Source of the DNA: Euptelea pleiosperma
Taxonomy: Eukaryota; Streptophyta; Magnoliopsida; Ranunculales; Eupteleaceae
Reading direction: 5' to 3'
Length of the DNA: 64,000 nucleotides
Assembly (NCBI GenBank): GCA_035048495.1
Contig: CM068547.1
Location: forward strand, 18,359,913 to 18,423,912
In this document: positions 10,875-20,212 of the stretch, piece after piece
Layout of the letters: the number at the start of each line of letters is the position of its first letter
Position numbering within the stretch: position 1 is the stretch's first letter
The notes under the pieces: model-generated
What the model was told of the DNA's origin: nothing
Seen by the model: the letters and a program-made list of their open reading frames with translations, nothing else
Database searches by the model: none
Translations under genes and position numbers: made by a program

Positions 10875-12374
10875 CTACAGATCAGTAATACCAAAATTGT
10901 CTGACTCTGAGATGAAGTCAGACTCAAAGTGTTCTTGACACTTGGATAATTTATCCTCGAGAGAGTCCTGAATTAGACTCTCCATGACATACGGTTCATC
11001 AACAACATCGACGTAGGGTGACGGGTGAAAACTGTTGACCTCTCCCTCGATGTTTTCTAATTTGAGAGGGATGTTCCAATCCCTACATTCAATATATTCC
11101 TCCTCGGTGGGGATTGGTAGGTCCAGGACAGCGGGAGTCTCATATTCTAGACATGGCTCATCAGTAGGAATGTCTGCATTCAAAGCAGAGAGAGAATTAT
11201 CAGAGATAGAGATGGGACTAAGTTCCTCTGTGCTCAGTCCAGAAGTTGGTGCTATTAAGGGCACCAAGGATTGCGACTCGGGTTCATCACTAATGTTGCA
11301 CAATCCAAGGGAGGTGGGGAGGAACGGTAGATCTATGACAGTTGGGATCCTACGATCGATACACAGCTCAGTGTCATGAAGATCGACATCAGGGGCAGCA
11401 GAGGTAGAGTGAGAATTAGGTTGCTCTGAGGTAGGTTCAAGATTTGGTGCTGTTAAAGGCACCGAAGAAGGAAACACTGGCTCCTCAATAGTCTGGCTCG
11501 ATCTAGGGGTGGGTACAACTTCTATTTCTTCCTCACAATGGTGGTACTGTGTCCAATTGTGCGGCTCCTCATTATAGACAGTGGCCATATCATTCTCCTC
11601 AGGATAGGCTATTGGTGGACTAGTGAAGTTGACTTCCTCTCTCTCATTTTCTAATTGAACTAGACGTTGCTTGAAGCTCTCCATAGATTGCTGTTGTTGG
11701 TGCTCTAGCTGGGCAATGTACTTAGAGAGAAGGTCCTCTAGACCGGGTGTAGTAGCCAATGGAGGCGGTTCAGCCAAGGGGAGCTGAGGTGCAAACTCTT
11801 GATTGTAGTCCGATTGGGTATGAAAGTTGTAAGGCAAAGTGGAGTCTGGGACTAGTTGCTGACTCTGAAAATCCTGAGGGGCCCACTGTTGATCAGAATA
11901 GTCATTCTGTGGATATGACGGGTACTGGGATTGCGAGTATTGCCAGTCATACTCTCCATTGGGTTGAGGGAACCCGGAAGGATAATTATCCTGCGGTAGT
12001 TGCTGCGGGAGGGCAGACTGTTCCCAACCAAAGTTATGGTGACTCCTATTATCCGGATAATAAGTGTTGTCATAGGAGGTCTGCATTGGAGATGGAAAGG
12101 TACAGACATCTTGCTGGATAGGAGGGTAATATCCTACAGACTGGGAATGGTACACAGGTTGCTGGACCGCGGCACGAAGGGCAGAGACTGAATTTTTAAG
12201 CTCTTGGAGTACAGAATTGTACTCCGGATCTTGGTGATTATCATACCCTGTAGAAGTGTGCGAGACTGGAGTATCATGATGATACGCAGAATTTTCATAC
12301 CATTGTTGAGAGTGATCACCTCGATTCTCACAGAAACTGTAGTAGGTCTCATACAGAGGCCGTTCATCTGCCAT
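10875..12374 (-). CDS. Capsid-less Gag-like protein of element B
   Basis: An open frame of about 500 codons, starting MADERPLYETYY. I chose the ATG at 12374 because element A begins MGDERPLIETY; an upstream ATG at 12383 adds three residues. Compared with element A, the N-terminal ~10 residues are kept. The whole capsid region (about 190 residues) is missing and the frame resumes in the Gln/Tyr/Pro-rich linker. A coiled-coil-like segment (GLEDLLSKYIAQLEHQQQQ…) follows, then a Pro/Ser/Glu-rich acidic part. Two diverged copies of the protease tail (…RIPTVIDLPFLPT and …TPAVLDLPIPT) come next, with no D-S/T-G active site. The C-terminus (SLIQDSLEDKLSKCQEHFESDF) matches the region before RT in A (NLIQDSTEDILKQCQEHFDTDF). 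No zinc knuckle is present. Function is unknown; any mobilisation would need proteins from a relative. An uninterrupted frame this long argues for recent constraint or recent origin. Confidence 0.75.
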   Translation of the reverse strand: MADERPLYETYYSFCENRGDHSQQWYENSAYHHDTPVSHTSTGYDNHQDPEYNSVLQELKNSVSALRAAVQQPVYHSQSVGYYPPIQQDVCTFPSPMQTSYDNTYYPDNRSHHNFGWEQSALPQQLPQDNYPSGFPQPNGEYDWQYSQSQYPSYPQNDYSDQQWAPQDFQSQQLVPDSTLPYNFHTQSDYNQEFAPQLPLAEPPPLATTPGLEDLLSKYIAQLEHQQQQSMESFKQRLVQLENEREEVNFTSPPIAYPEENDMATVYNEEPHNWTQYHHCEEEIEVVPTPRSSQTIEEPVFPSSVPLTAPNLEPTSEQPNSHSTSAAPDVDLHDTELCIDRRIPTVIDLPFLPTSLGLCNISDEPESQSLVPLIAPTSGLSTEELSPISISDNSLSALNADIPTDEPCLEYETPAVLDLPIPTEEEYIECRDWNIPLKLENIEGEVNSFHPSPYVDVVDEPYVMESLIQDSLEDKLSKCQEHFESDFISESDNFGITDL

Positions 12375-12383
12375 TAGAGGCAA

Positions 12384-14174
12384 TAGAGGGGTGCGGTGGA
12401 CTAACTCTCAGATCGAGTCAGTAAAAGGTTAGGAAAGGTCCAACCGGGCTTCTACTTGAAAAAGCAAGCCCAAGATTTGGCAAAAAGTTGCCAAAAGGAG
12501 ACACTGGAGTAGTGATTCTAAATGATGCACACCAAGCATAGATAATCCTATTGTAAACAATCAGGATATATTTTAGGCATTATCTTGTTAGTTTTGGGGT
12601 GAGAGTAGATTATGACAGTGGGCGGACCACTGGTTTATCTTTTAGCCGCCAGACTAACTGTATGCACTCAGAGGTTCTCACCAGGCTACACTCTTCAGAG
12701 CGAATCCTTTAGTACTAACTCTAGTCAACAACAAGGCAATCCGAAGCCTAGACAGACGTGCGGCACAATGGCTGTCTTAAGTACGTCCCAGACTAACCGG
12801 ATTGGTCAAGTGTATAAGAAGAGTGTTCCCTCGGGTTAAGCTAGGGTTGGTGCGTGTTCCTAGTCCACACGCAACTAACCGCCGAATAGTCCAAGATGCC
12901 ACGTCGAGCTCAGTGTACTTGAGTAGCAGGGACTTATGGGTGTGTTAGACAACAGGGACCCGCGCTCATGGTCTTATTTCGATTGGATGTTAAGCGGGTT
13001 CGCTTTGTGTGGATTTTTCCTCGAACACCGGGCTAATTGGCTCTAATTCTTGATTCTTTTTAATTAAATGGAGCCTCGGGATCAAATCAGTTGGAATGAT
13101 GAGGTGGGTGATGAAATCCCACCAGTTTCAATTTGGAGCTGGGTCTGCTCTCTTAGAGTTGATTGATTAACGGCCACGCCACGCAAGTCGAAGAATATGG
13201 ATGCGAAAGCAAATAGACAAGCGGCAATGATGCACCCAATATGCTCTGTATCGCACTCAAGGCGAGGATAGAGACTTACCTCCCGTGGGCCACGCCACGG
13301 GGTCTCCTCCGTGGGTTAGAGAGGGGTATCCTAATGGGCTTGGGCCCGACTCCACCTCTTTGAGCTTTCGCTCTCTACCCACACTGGATCGTGTTCCTGC
13401 AGAAATAGTTAGATCGCACGGTCTAGGTATGTGGGATTCTATTTGGAAGATCCTTGCCTTTTTAGGGTTCACTGAACAAGCACTGAATTTAGGCAAGTTT
13501 TTGAATTAGTTTCCAAATTCGAGATGGGTTAAAATTTAGGAATTCCCAGATTGGAAAATACCTAGATTGGAAAGTTTCCCGAACGGTGGAGATCTTCCAA
13601 GAAAGATTTGATTGCGAGATCCCTTATAATTTTGGGAAATTTCCCAAAATTGAAATTCTGCTAGATTTGGGATGTTTACTTTTGCAGACTTTTCCAAATT
13701 CGGAAGATTTCTAAAGATAGAAATTCTTCTAAAGAGGAAACTTCTAAGAGGGGAAACCCTAATTAAGCAGAGTTTCAAGATTTTGGAATCTTTCCAAAAA
13801 TCGCAAATCCTTGATTGGTGATTTCTAAAAATCTGCAGAATATAAAACCCTAATTTTTTTGAATTTTGATTTTGTAATTTTTTTTGGTAATTTCCACTTA
13901 ATCTAGGGTTTCTAAAAAACCCTAGAACAAGATCTAGCAGTTATATGGAAAGCAGTAAAATTCCTAAATTATTACAAATTTGCACTCGGCCTTCCGAGAC
14001 ATTAAAAATAGTAATTTAAAAACTGCTAAAAATCAACAAAAACAAAAAAAATAGAAAGTTTCCCGAAAAGGTCGGGCTGGCCAAATTGAGCAGCTTTTCG
14101 CTTCAGCAACTTTCCAATTCCGTCTTTACGTCCTTTTTCGCACTCCCGAACACCCGAGCGGCAGCGGTGCCATT
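12384..14174 (-). other. Element B 5' leader with primer binding site
   Basis: Untranslated leader between the 5' LTR and the Gag-like ORF, without credible ORFs. It shares blocks with the element A leader: GACAGTGGGCGGACCACTGGTTTATC near 12615, CTAGACAGACGTGCGGCAC near 12745, and TGGGCTTGGGCCCGACTCCACC near 13337. The primer site is at 14154-14172, reading TGGCACCGCTGCCGCTCGG on the minus strand. The first 15 bases are a variant of the tRNA-Asp-type site of element A. Confidence 0.75.
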
Positions 14175-15087
14175 TGAAAGTAGGATATTTCCGCGTCGTT
14201 GGTTACGAAAACCCTAACTTCAACACATTTGTAATTATCCGAGACTTTTAACCTGTAAAATGAGCATTTTTGCATAGTGGCTAGTGTCAGATGTCGATCC
14301 GCACTCGGGATTAGTCAGATTAGCACGATAATGAACATAAAATGACGGGAAATTTGCAGAGAATGGAACATAATATTATTCAAATCAACTTCATTCAATC
14401 GAACATGTCTCTTACAATCAAGTGAAAACAACTAAATTATAAAGCATAAAGAAAAGAATAAACTAGAGGGAGAAGGAGAGAACTAGAGAGAGAAAGTGGA
14501 GGAATCTAGAGAGAGAAACTTCTAGAGAGAGAGAGATTTAGAAGGAGAAGGGAGAGAGAAAATATCAGAAAAAGTATTGGCAGAGGGTCATGAACCCTGG
14601 TTTTCCATTGTTCTTCACTTGAGCTTTGCCAGTAGAGCAGGCCATCATTTGATGTGGCTTTAAATGCTTTGGTCCTTCTCTTGGTTATCAGCTCTCCCGC
14701 TCTCGTGGTTCCTTGGGCCAGCTCTTCGATCCTCTTTTTCAACCCGTATTTGGCCCATATCTTCTAGTCATAGCCTGTGGGCTCTTTAAGCATTGATAAT
14801 GGGCTTTCATGATCGATTTAGGCCCGCAAGTCTCGAGAATCATCCCATCGGGGTTTTCTGCGACAGAAGAAGCGCGTAATGAGACTTTATCAGAACGGCT
14901 TAATATCTAGATTTCCGAAAATGTGTTTAATGCATGCAAATATACCATTTCGTCCAGAAAAGTGTGTTCTACGCAACACAAGAGACTCTTACGTAGAAAA
15001 GTAGATAAATAGAGTATTTTTACGTAGGAGAATGCGATAACGCTAAAAGGATAATTGCTTAAAATAAGCACTTTTGAGCGAATATCA
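14175..15087 (-). repeat. Element B 5' LTR, internally deleted (913 bp)
   Basis: The first ~380 bp match 5598-5980 of the 3' LTR and the last ~530 bp match 8042-8573. The join lies at a GAGAGAAA microhomology (14553-14562). Both parts are almost identical to the 3' LTR, so insertion is recent and the 2063-bp loss more recent still. The lost part includes the central region where LTR promoters of this family lie. Confidence 0.9.
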
Positions 15088-15494
15088 GGTTCCGAAATGG
15101 ACTTGGGTTCTAAGTCTTAAATACCTAAAACTACAACTGACTACCATTTCTCAACCGGACCTTAGATTTTGACCTTGTTTCTTCTAACATATTTGTTTCA
15201 ACACGTTTGAAGTGTTAGAAGAAGTTTTGGAAGAGTCGGACCTCGTTTGCCCGATTTGGACGTCGATGTTCCGAAATGGACTCGAGTTCTAAGTCTTAAA
15301 TGCCTAAACCTACAATTAACTATAGTTTCCCAATCGGACCTCGGATTTTAACCCCATTTCTTCTAACATATTTGTTTCAACATGTTTGAAGTGGAAGAGA
15401 TTTCGGAAGAGTCGGACCTCGTTTGCCCAGTTTGGACGTCGAGGTTCTGAAATGGACTTGAGTTATAAGTCTTAAATGCCTAAATCTACAACTT
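15088..15494. repeat. 179-bp tandem repeat array, right part (about 2.2 copies)
   Basis: Continuation of the array at 4386-5597, separated by the element B insertion. The phase marker recurs at 15265 and 15441. The array ends in ACCTACAACTT (15494) and is followed at once by the 3' part of a CACTA gene. The first five bases are the copied target site GGTTC. Confidence 0.9.
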
Positions 15495-15499
15495 GAAAA

Positions 15500-16596
15500 A
15501 ACTAAACTTATAACACATTACAGACTTTACAGGTAGTCTTACAAATGAAACCAGTATTTAAATGTTGACGTACTTCCTCATCATCTCTCTCCTCATCATC
15601 CTTATCATCAGAATGATGCTGGTTAGGGGGGAATCGACATGGTGGGCGGCATGGAGTGAAACATATTATGTAGCTCCGTTATCTGCCTCTACAGCTACTC
15701 TTCTCTCTCCATCTGCATCTGGTCCCACCTCCGCATCTTTATTGTCTGGAACCCCTCTTGCATAGCCTTGAACTCATGCTCACGACGATTATCATGTTCG
15801 CGCAGTTGCATCATCTCATCTTGAAGAGTAATGTAGCTAGAAGAACTAGCGGAAGAGCTGGAGGGACCAAACAAACGTGCAGGAGTCGGGCCTATGCCAA
15901 ACCGCGTACACGATCGTGCCTTTCTGGACCCATCACGGAGGTATAAATGGAGTTGGCATCAAGAGGAGAGGACTCAGACGCAGAAGTCTGTGACAAATGC
16001 CTAAATTTTGACTACATTAAAAATAAATTAATTAGTAAACGAGCAACTTTATATTATTATATATAATAAATATCTTACGTACCATTATTTCAGTTGACCC
16101 TTCATCAACAGCTGACCCATCTTTCCGTGTATTAGTCACAACAAATAAATCGACCCGATTCGGTGGACTACCATCATTACTCCAAGCCTATCCTTGCAGA
16201 AAACATACAAATTGAACTCATAGTTATAAGTTAATGTTAATTTAAAAAAAGTAAGATGTCATAATGAGCTTACCAACTCTTCTCTGTAACGGGCAAATCT
16301 CTTTGTCCCCCCAGCATGATTAATTTTTTGCTTCTTGCGGTTCGATTTGTTCCGATTCGATATTGCCTGCAAAAATTCATTGATCTTTAAAATAAGTTCT
16401 TGACATATGGACAATAGTTAATTAACTGATATTATTTCATATATACATGGAACCTCGTAGTACTCCAGTGCCGGACAAGCCAGGCCCAGTCCTCCTCTAT
16501 GATGCCATCAGGTTTATTATTGATGCGGTCCTGAGGTGTCCCATTGGCATTGAATTTTTTTTTTTAGAACAATGCGCCAATCTCTGAAGCGCTTGC
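15500..16596 (-). pseudogene. CACTA second gene (Transposase_24-like), 3' part
   Basis: Minus-strand exons continue the gene whose 5' part lies at 28974-29380, on the other side of element A. In order: KRFRDWRIVLK at the breakpoint; after a frameshift, PQDRINNKPDGIIEEDW then AWLVRHWSTTR (about 16450-16550); RNKSNRKKQKINHAGGTKRFARY (about 16290-16360); PPNRVDLFVVTNTRKDGS (about 16100-16180) with a donor GTACGTAAG; then PERHDRVRGFGIGPTPARLFG and an acidic C-terminus (15560-15960). This is the conserved path of the plant Ptta/En/Spm Transposase_24 family. The poly-A slip near 16552 and the insertion of element A make it non-functional. Family call is firm; exon ends are approximate. Confidence 0.8.
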
Positions 16597-18267
16597 TGAA
16601 ATTAAGGTTTTTCCGCATCGTTGATTACGGAAACCTTAGATCTCAACAATATTTGTAATTTCTCCGAATTGGTTCACTTAATCTGCAAATAAGTAGACTT
16701 GCACAGTGGCTCGTGTCGGATATCATCCGCACTCGAGATTAGTTAGCATAATAAGAAACAAGAATAATCAAAAAATGCTCGGAATAAATAGAAGGATGAG
16801 AATGGTGGAGGTTGTTTTAAAATATGTTTGAGATTGTTGTTAAAACTATTAGAATGAAAAAAATATAAGAGAAACGAGAATGAAAAATAAAATAAATGAA
16901 AACAACTTAAACTTGAATTTAAAACTTGTTCATTAAACTAAAAACAAATGCTTACAATGCTTGTTCAAATGCTTTACAACGAAAATAACATTAAACCAAA
17001 TTAATCTAGAAAGCCATTAAAATATTACCTTAGAAAGCATGTAAAGGTAGAGAGGGAAAGAAGAGAGTGAAAGAAGGTAGGAAGGTTAGAGAGATGAATT
17101 AGAGAGAAGCTTACCATTGAAGAGGTAAATGGTGCAACTTCTATTGGATAGAACTCAATAGGATTGAGGATTGTAGCCTTTGATTGTGGCGAATGGAATG
17201 GACAGCAAGGAGACGTTGCTGTTTGACGCTTTACACTTCGAGGTGGAGGCGTTAATGGTGAGCTCGCCGGAGAAGAAGGGTGAAGAAGAAGAGAAAGAAA
17301 GAGAGAAGAAAGAGAGGAAGAGAAGGGGGAGGGAACCAACCCAAGAAGGAGAGAGAATGAATATTTTATAGACTTTTTTTTTTCTTTTCTGCTTGTTGTA
17401 AAAATGATGACCGTTGGATCTAGAGAGATCCAACGGTTGGGAATGGGTTAGTTAGATGAGAGAGAGAGAGTGACTAGGATAGAGAGATATGGGGAGAGAA
17501 GAATCGGTCAAGTGAGACCAATTCTCTCTTCTTGTTGCAAATGGGCATGGGCATGGGTCATGGTCATGGGCATGGGCATGGGTCATGGGTCATGGGTATG
17601 GGCATGGGTCATGGGTCATGGGTATGGGCATGGGTCATGGGTCATGGGTATGGGCATGGGTCATGGGTCATGGGCTTAGGTCATGGGCCAAGATAGATAG
17701 ATAAAGAGAGAAATAGGAGAGAGGTGAGAGAAAAATATAAAAATAAAAGCATTGGAGGGTCTTGAACCCTGGTCTTCTTTATTCTCTCTCGTCTACTCCA
17801 CCAATAAGTCAAACTTATCCTTTGATGTCAATTGGTGTGGCCTTAACACCTAAGTCCTTCTCTTGTTCTCCAGCTATTCTCTCTCTTAGTCCTTGTTCTA
17901 GCTCTACGATCCTCTAGCTTTGCCCGTATATGTCTTCTATCTTTTTATCCTAGCCTGTTGACTCTTTAAGCTTTGATAGAAGTCTTCTGTGGTTGATCGT
18001 GGGCCCGCCAGTCCTCGAGAATCGCCCGATAGGGTCTCTTACAAGTGAAAAAGCGCGTAATGAGATTCAACTAAAACACCTTGATACTAGACTATCCGAA
18101 ATACGTATATTTCATGCAAATAGTCGATTTTCGTCTAAAGAATGCGTTTTACGCAATGGAAGAAACTCTTATATGGAAAAATTGACAAAAAGACAAGTTT
18201 TACGAAGGAGAATGCGACATCGCTATAAGGATAATGGCTTAAAATAAGCACTTTTGAGCGAATATCA
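16597..18267 (-). repeat. Element A 3' LTR (1671 bp)
   Basis: Bounded by TGAAATTAAGG (16597) and GAATATCA (18267). It contains a TATA-like motif on the minus strand at 17361-17372 (CTATAAAATAT) and an ATGGGTC-type minisatellite at 17541-17690. GTATCTCT-type and GA-rich tracts lie around it. The apparent GHGHG ORF at 17470-17679 is the minisatellite. Confidence 0.93.
17541..17690. repeat. Minisatellite in element A 3' LTR
   Basis: Tandem 6-7-bp units of the forms ATGGGC, ATGGGT and CATGGGT. The matching tract in the 5' LTR (28261-28392) is shorter by about 16 bp and arranged differently. This accounts for most of the length difference between the two LTRs. Confidence 0.93.
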
Positions 18268-20212
18268 TAACCCCCAACTAGCATATTGCCAATCCTTGGC
18301 AATTATTGCGAAATAAGTGAGCGAAAGAGGGCTAGGCATAACATGCTAGAAAACTTATTTGCATTACTCAGAAAAAACTCCATTTTGTCAGATTATTTTA
18401 AGGATGCAAGAAATCATTCACAAATTAGAACTAATTAGCAAAATGCAACACTTCTACAAATGGACCTTCAAACAAAAGATTACTCAGACTCAGTGTGTGT
18501 GTGTGTGTGTGTGTGTTCAACATCATCCTTATCTGGCAGTAGATATATCTGGATCTCTTTAGAGACTCTATGCCTCGACCTCAATCCTCACTTGTATACC
18601 ACTCAGAAGTAAATCACTCAGAAATGATTTTATACTTTTCTCTCAAATTATATGTGAGGAGATGAATATAGAAACTGGTAAACGTCTCACATATATAGTT
18701 TTTGAATGGAGGGTATAAGAAGATTTAATTAGATCTCATGATTGGAATGTCATATCACTTAAGAACGTCGGATCAAACTCTATAATTTCTCTTTTCTCCA
18801 TTCTCCACACTTGAGGATGGTACAAATCTAGAATCAAATAGGACTTACATAGGTTGTATTGAGGCTTAGGATAGGTTCAGAAAAGAAGGATATTCTGGTA
18901 TTCAAAAATTCTGAGAGGGTATCTCACTATTCTTTGCAATTTTTTTTTCCAGGGGTAATATTTTCTTGATTTTTCTTCTTTCCTTTTTCCAATTTTTGTC
19001 TTTTTGGATATTCTTCAACCTTTTTCAAATTCTTTTTCCTTTCATTCTTTTTTTCTGATCATGTTTCTTTTCAGCACAAACCATTTGTTTTCTTTTCTTT
19101 TCTTGGTATAATCATACCAAATACTCTTTGATCCCTCTCAGAAGTAGGTTATCGTATTGAACTCTTTTTGGGATTGGGTTTTTGGTTGATGGGTTTAACA
19201 AGAAAAGGTTTTCATCAAAAGGCTCAAAAATAGTTTCTAACGGTATAGATGTTAGGGAAGTTAAAAAGTCTGATTAGTTAGAAAGATGGCCTATATCATT
19301 TTCTAGAGTTTGTACTTTCATCTTCGATGTCTCGAATGGATATAGAGAAGTTTCTTTATGTAATAATCCGAATTTGATATCGTTCTAAGTTCCATGACCA
19401 AAGCAAAGGTTAATGAGACCACTCAATGGAAATATTAGGGGACTAGAAGAATTATGAGTCATCTTGTGACTCAGAATAATTTTATAACCCTCAGAAATAA
19501 TGAAAAGCTCAAAAGCTCACTGGGTTAGGTCTCCACAATTGTTCTTCTTGGATCTCTGGATAATCTAAACTTCGGATAATTCTGACGTTGATATGTGAAC
19601 ATTTTTGCTGAATCTGAGCTTTCAAAGATTTTTCAATCCACTGTAATAATGTTTGCTTTCAAACTGAATGAAGAGCTAATAAGTGATTTTTCAAAACAGA
19701 CATCATTTTCAATAAATAGACTTTCCGAAAATTTTGTACTCATCATTGTAAAAGATTTGAAAAGCATTTCGAAAGTACTCAGAAAACTTTGTAAAACACA
19801 GGTTATCACCCCAAAAATACATCTTTTTCTCATTTTTCTCATAATTTTTTATTTTTTTTAAAAATAAAGACATGAGTTTTGATAAATCCCCACCCCCAAC
19901 TGAAATACAGCACCGTCCTCGGTGCTCAGACCGGGACAAAAATGTATGAAAACTCTGAATGTGATGCATGTTAGAGGAAGAGTTATACCAGTATGGTTGA
20001 TATTTGGTGATACCTGATGGTAGTGAGAGGAATTGTACCTGTATAGCCATAATAATATATGAAATATAAGAATTATGCATGTGACTCAATGACTTCTAGG
20101 AATACCGGAATTGCCTTTCTGAAAGCGCTAAGTTTTATGTCTTCAGCCAGACACAACGGGGGTGAAATTCACCCCCTAACTAAGTTGGAGCTCAGAGAGA
20201 CTGACAGAAATA
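18268..20212 (-). other. Element A 3' untranslated segment with polypurine tract
   Basis: The polypurine tract is at 18268-18278 (minus strand GTTGGGGGTTA). A GT dinucleotide run lies at 18497-18516. The block ACCCCCAACTGAAATACAGC near 19892, followed by ACCGTCCTCGGTGCTC, is shared with element B. About 1.9 kb without a credible ORF; a small frame at 19709-20089 has no recognisable domain. In Athila-type relatives this is where an envelope-like gene would sit; none is seen. Confidence 0.75.

Larger units (their letters stand above)
5598..15087 (-). mobile_element. Gypsy element B: non-autonomous LTR retrotransposon with one ORF
   Basis: A complete insertion of 9490 bp on the minus strand. 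It is flanked by the 5-bp duplication GGTTC (5593-5597 and 15088-15092). Both LTRs read TGAAAGTAGG...GAATATCA on the plus strand. The 3' LTR is 5598-8573 and the 5' LTR is 14175-15087. The primer site and polypurine tract are in the expected places. The only substantial coding sequence is a 502-codon Gag-like ORF; there is no capsid, RT, RNase H or integrase. The untranslated segments at 8574-10550 and 12400-14174 run parallel to those of element A (18268-20210 and 25750-27313), showing that B is a derivative of an A-like element. Confidence 0.9.

Noticed and set aside
4386..15494. Reading the 179-bp array as a centromere
   Set aside because: Only nine copies, next to a CACTA gene. Unit length alone does not identify a centromeric satellite.
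18268..20212. Envelope-like gene downstream of integrase in element A
   Set aside because: No long ORF, signal peptide or membrane segment on the sense strand; the small frame at 19709-20089 has no support.
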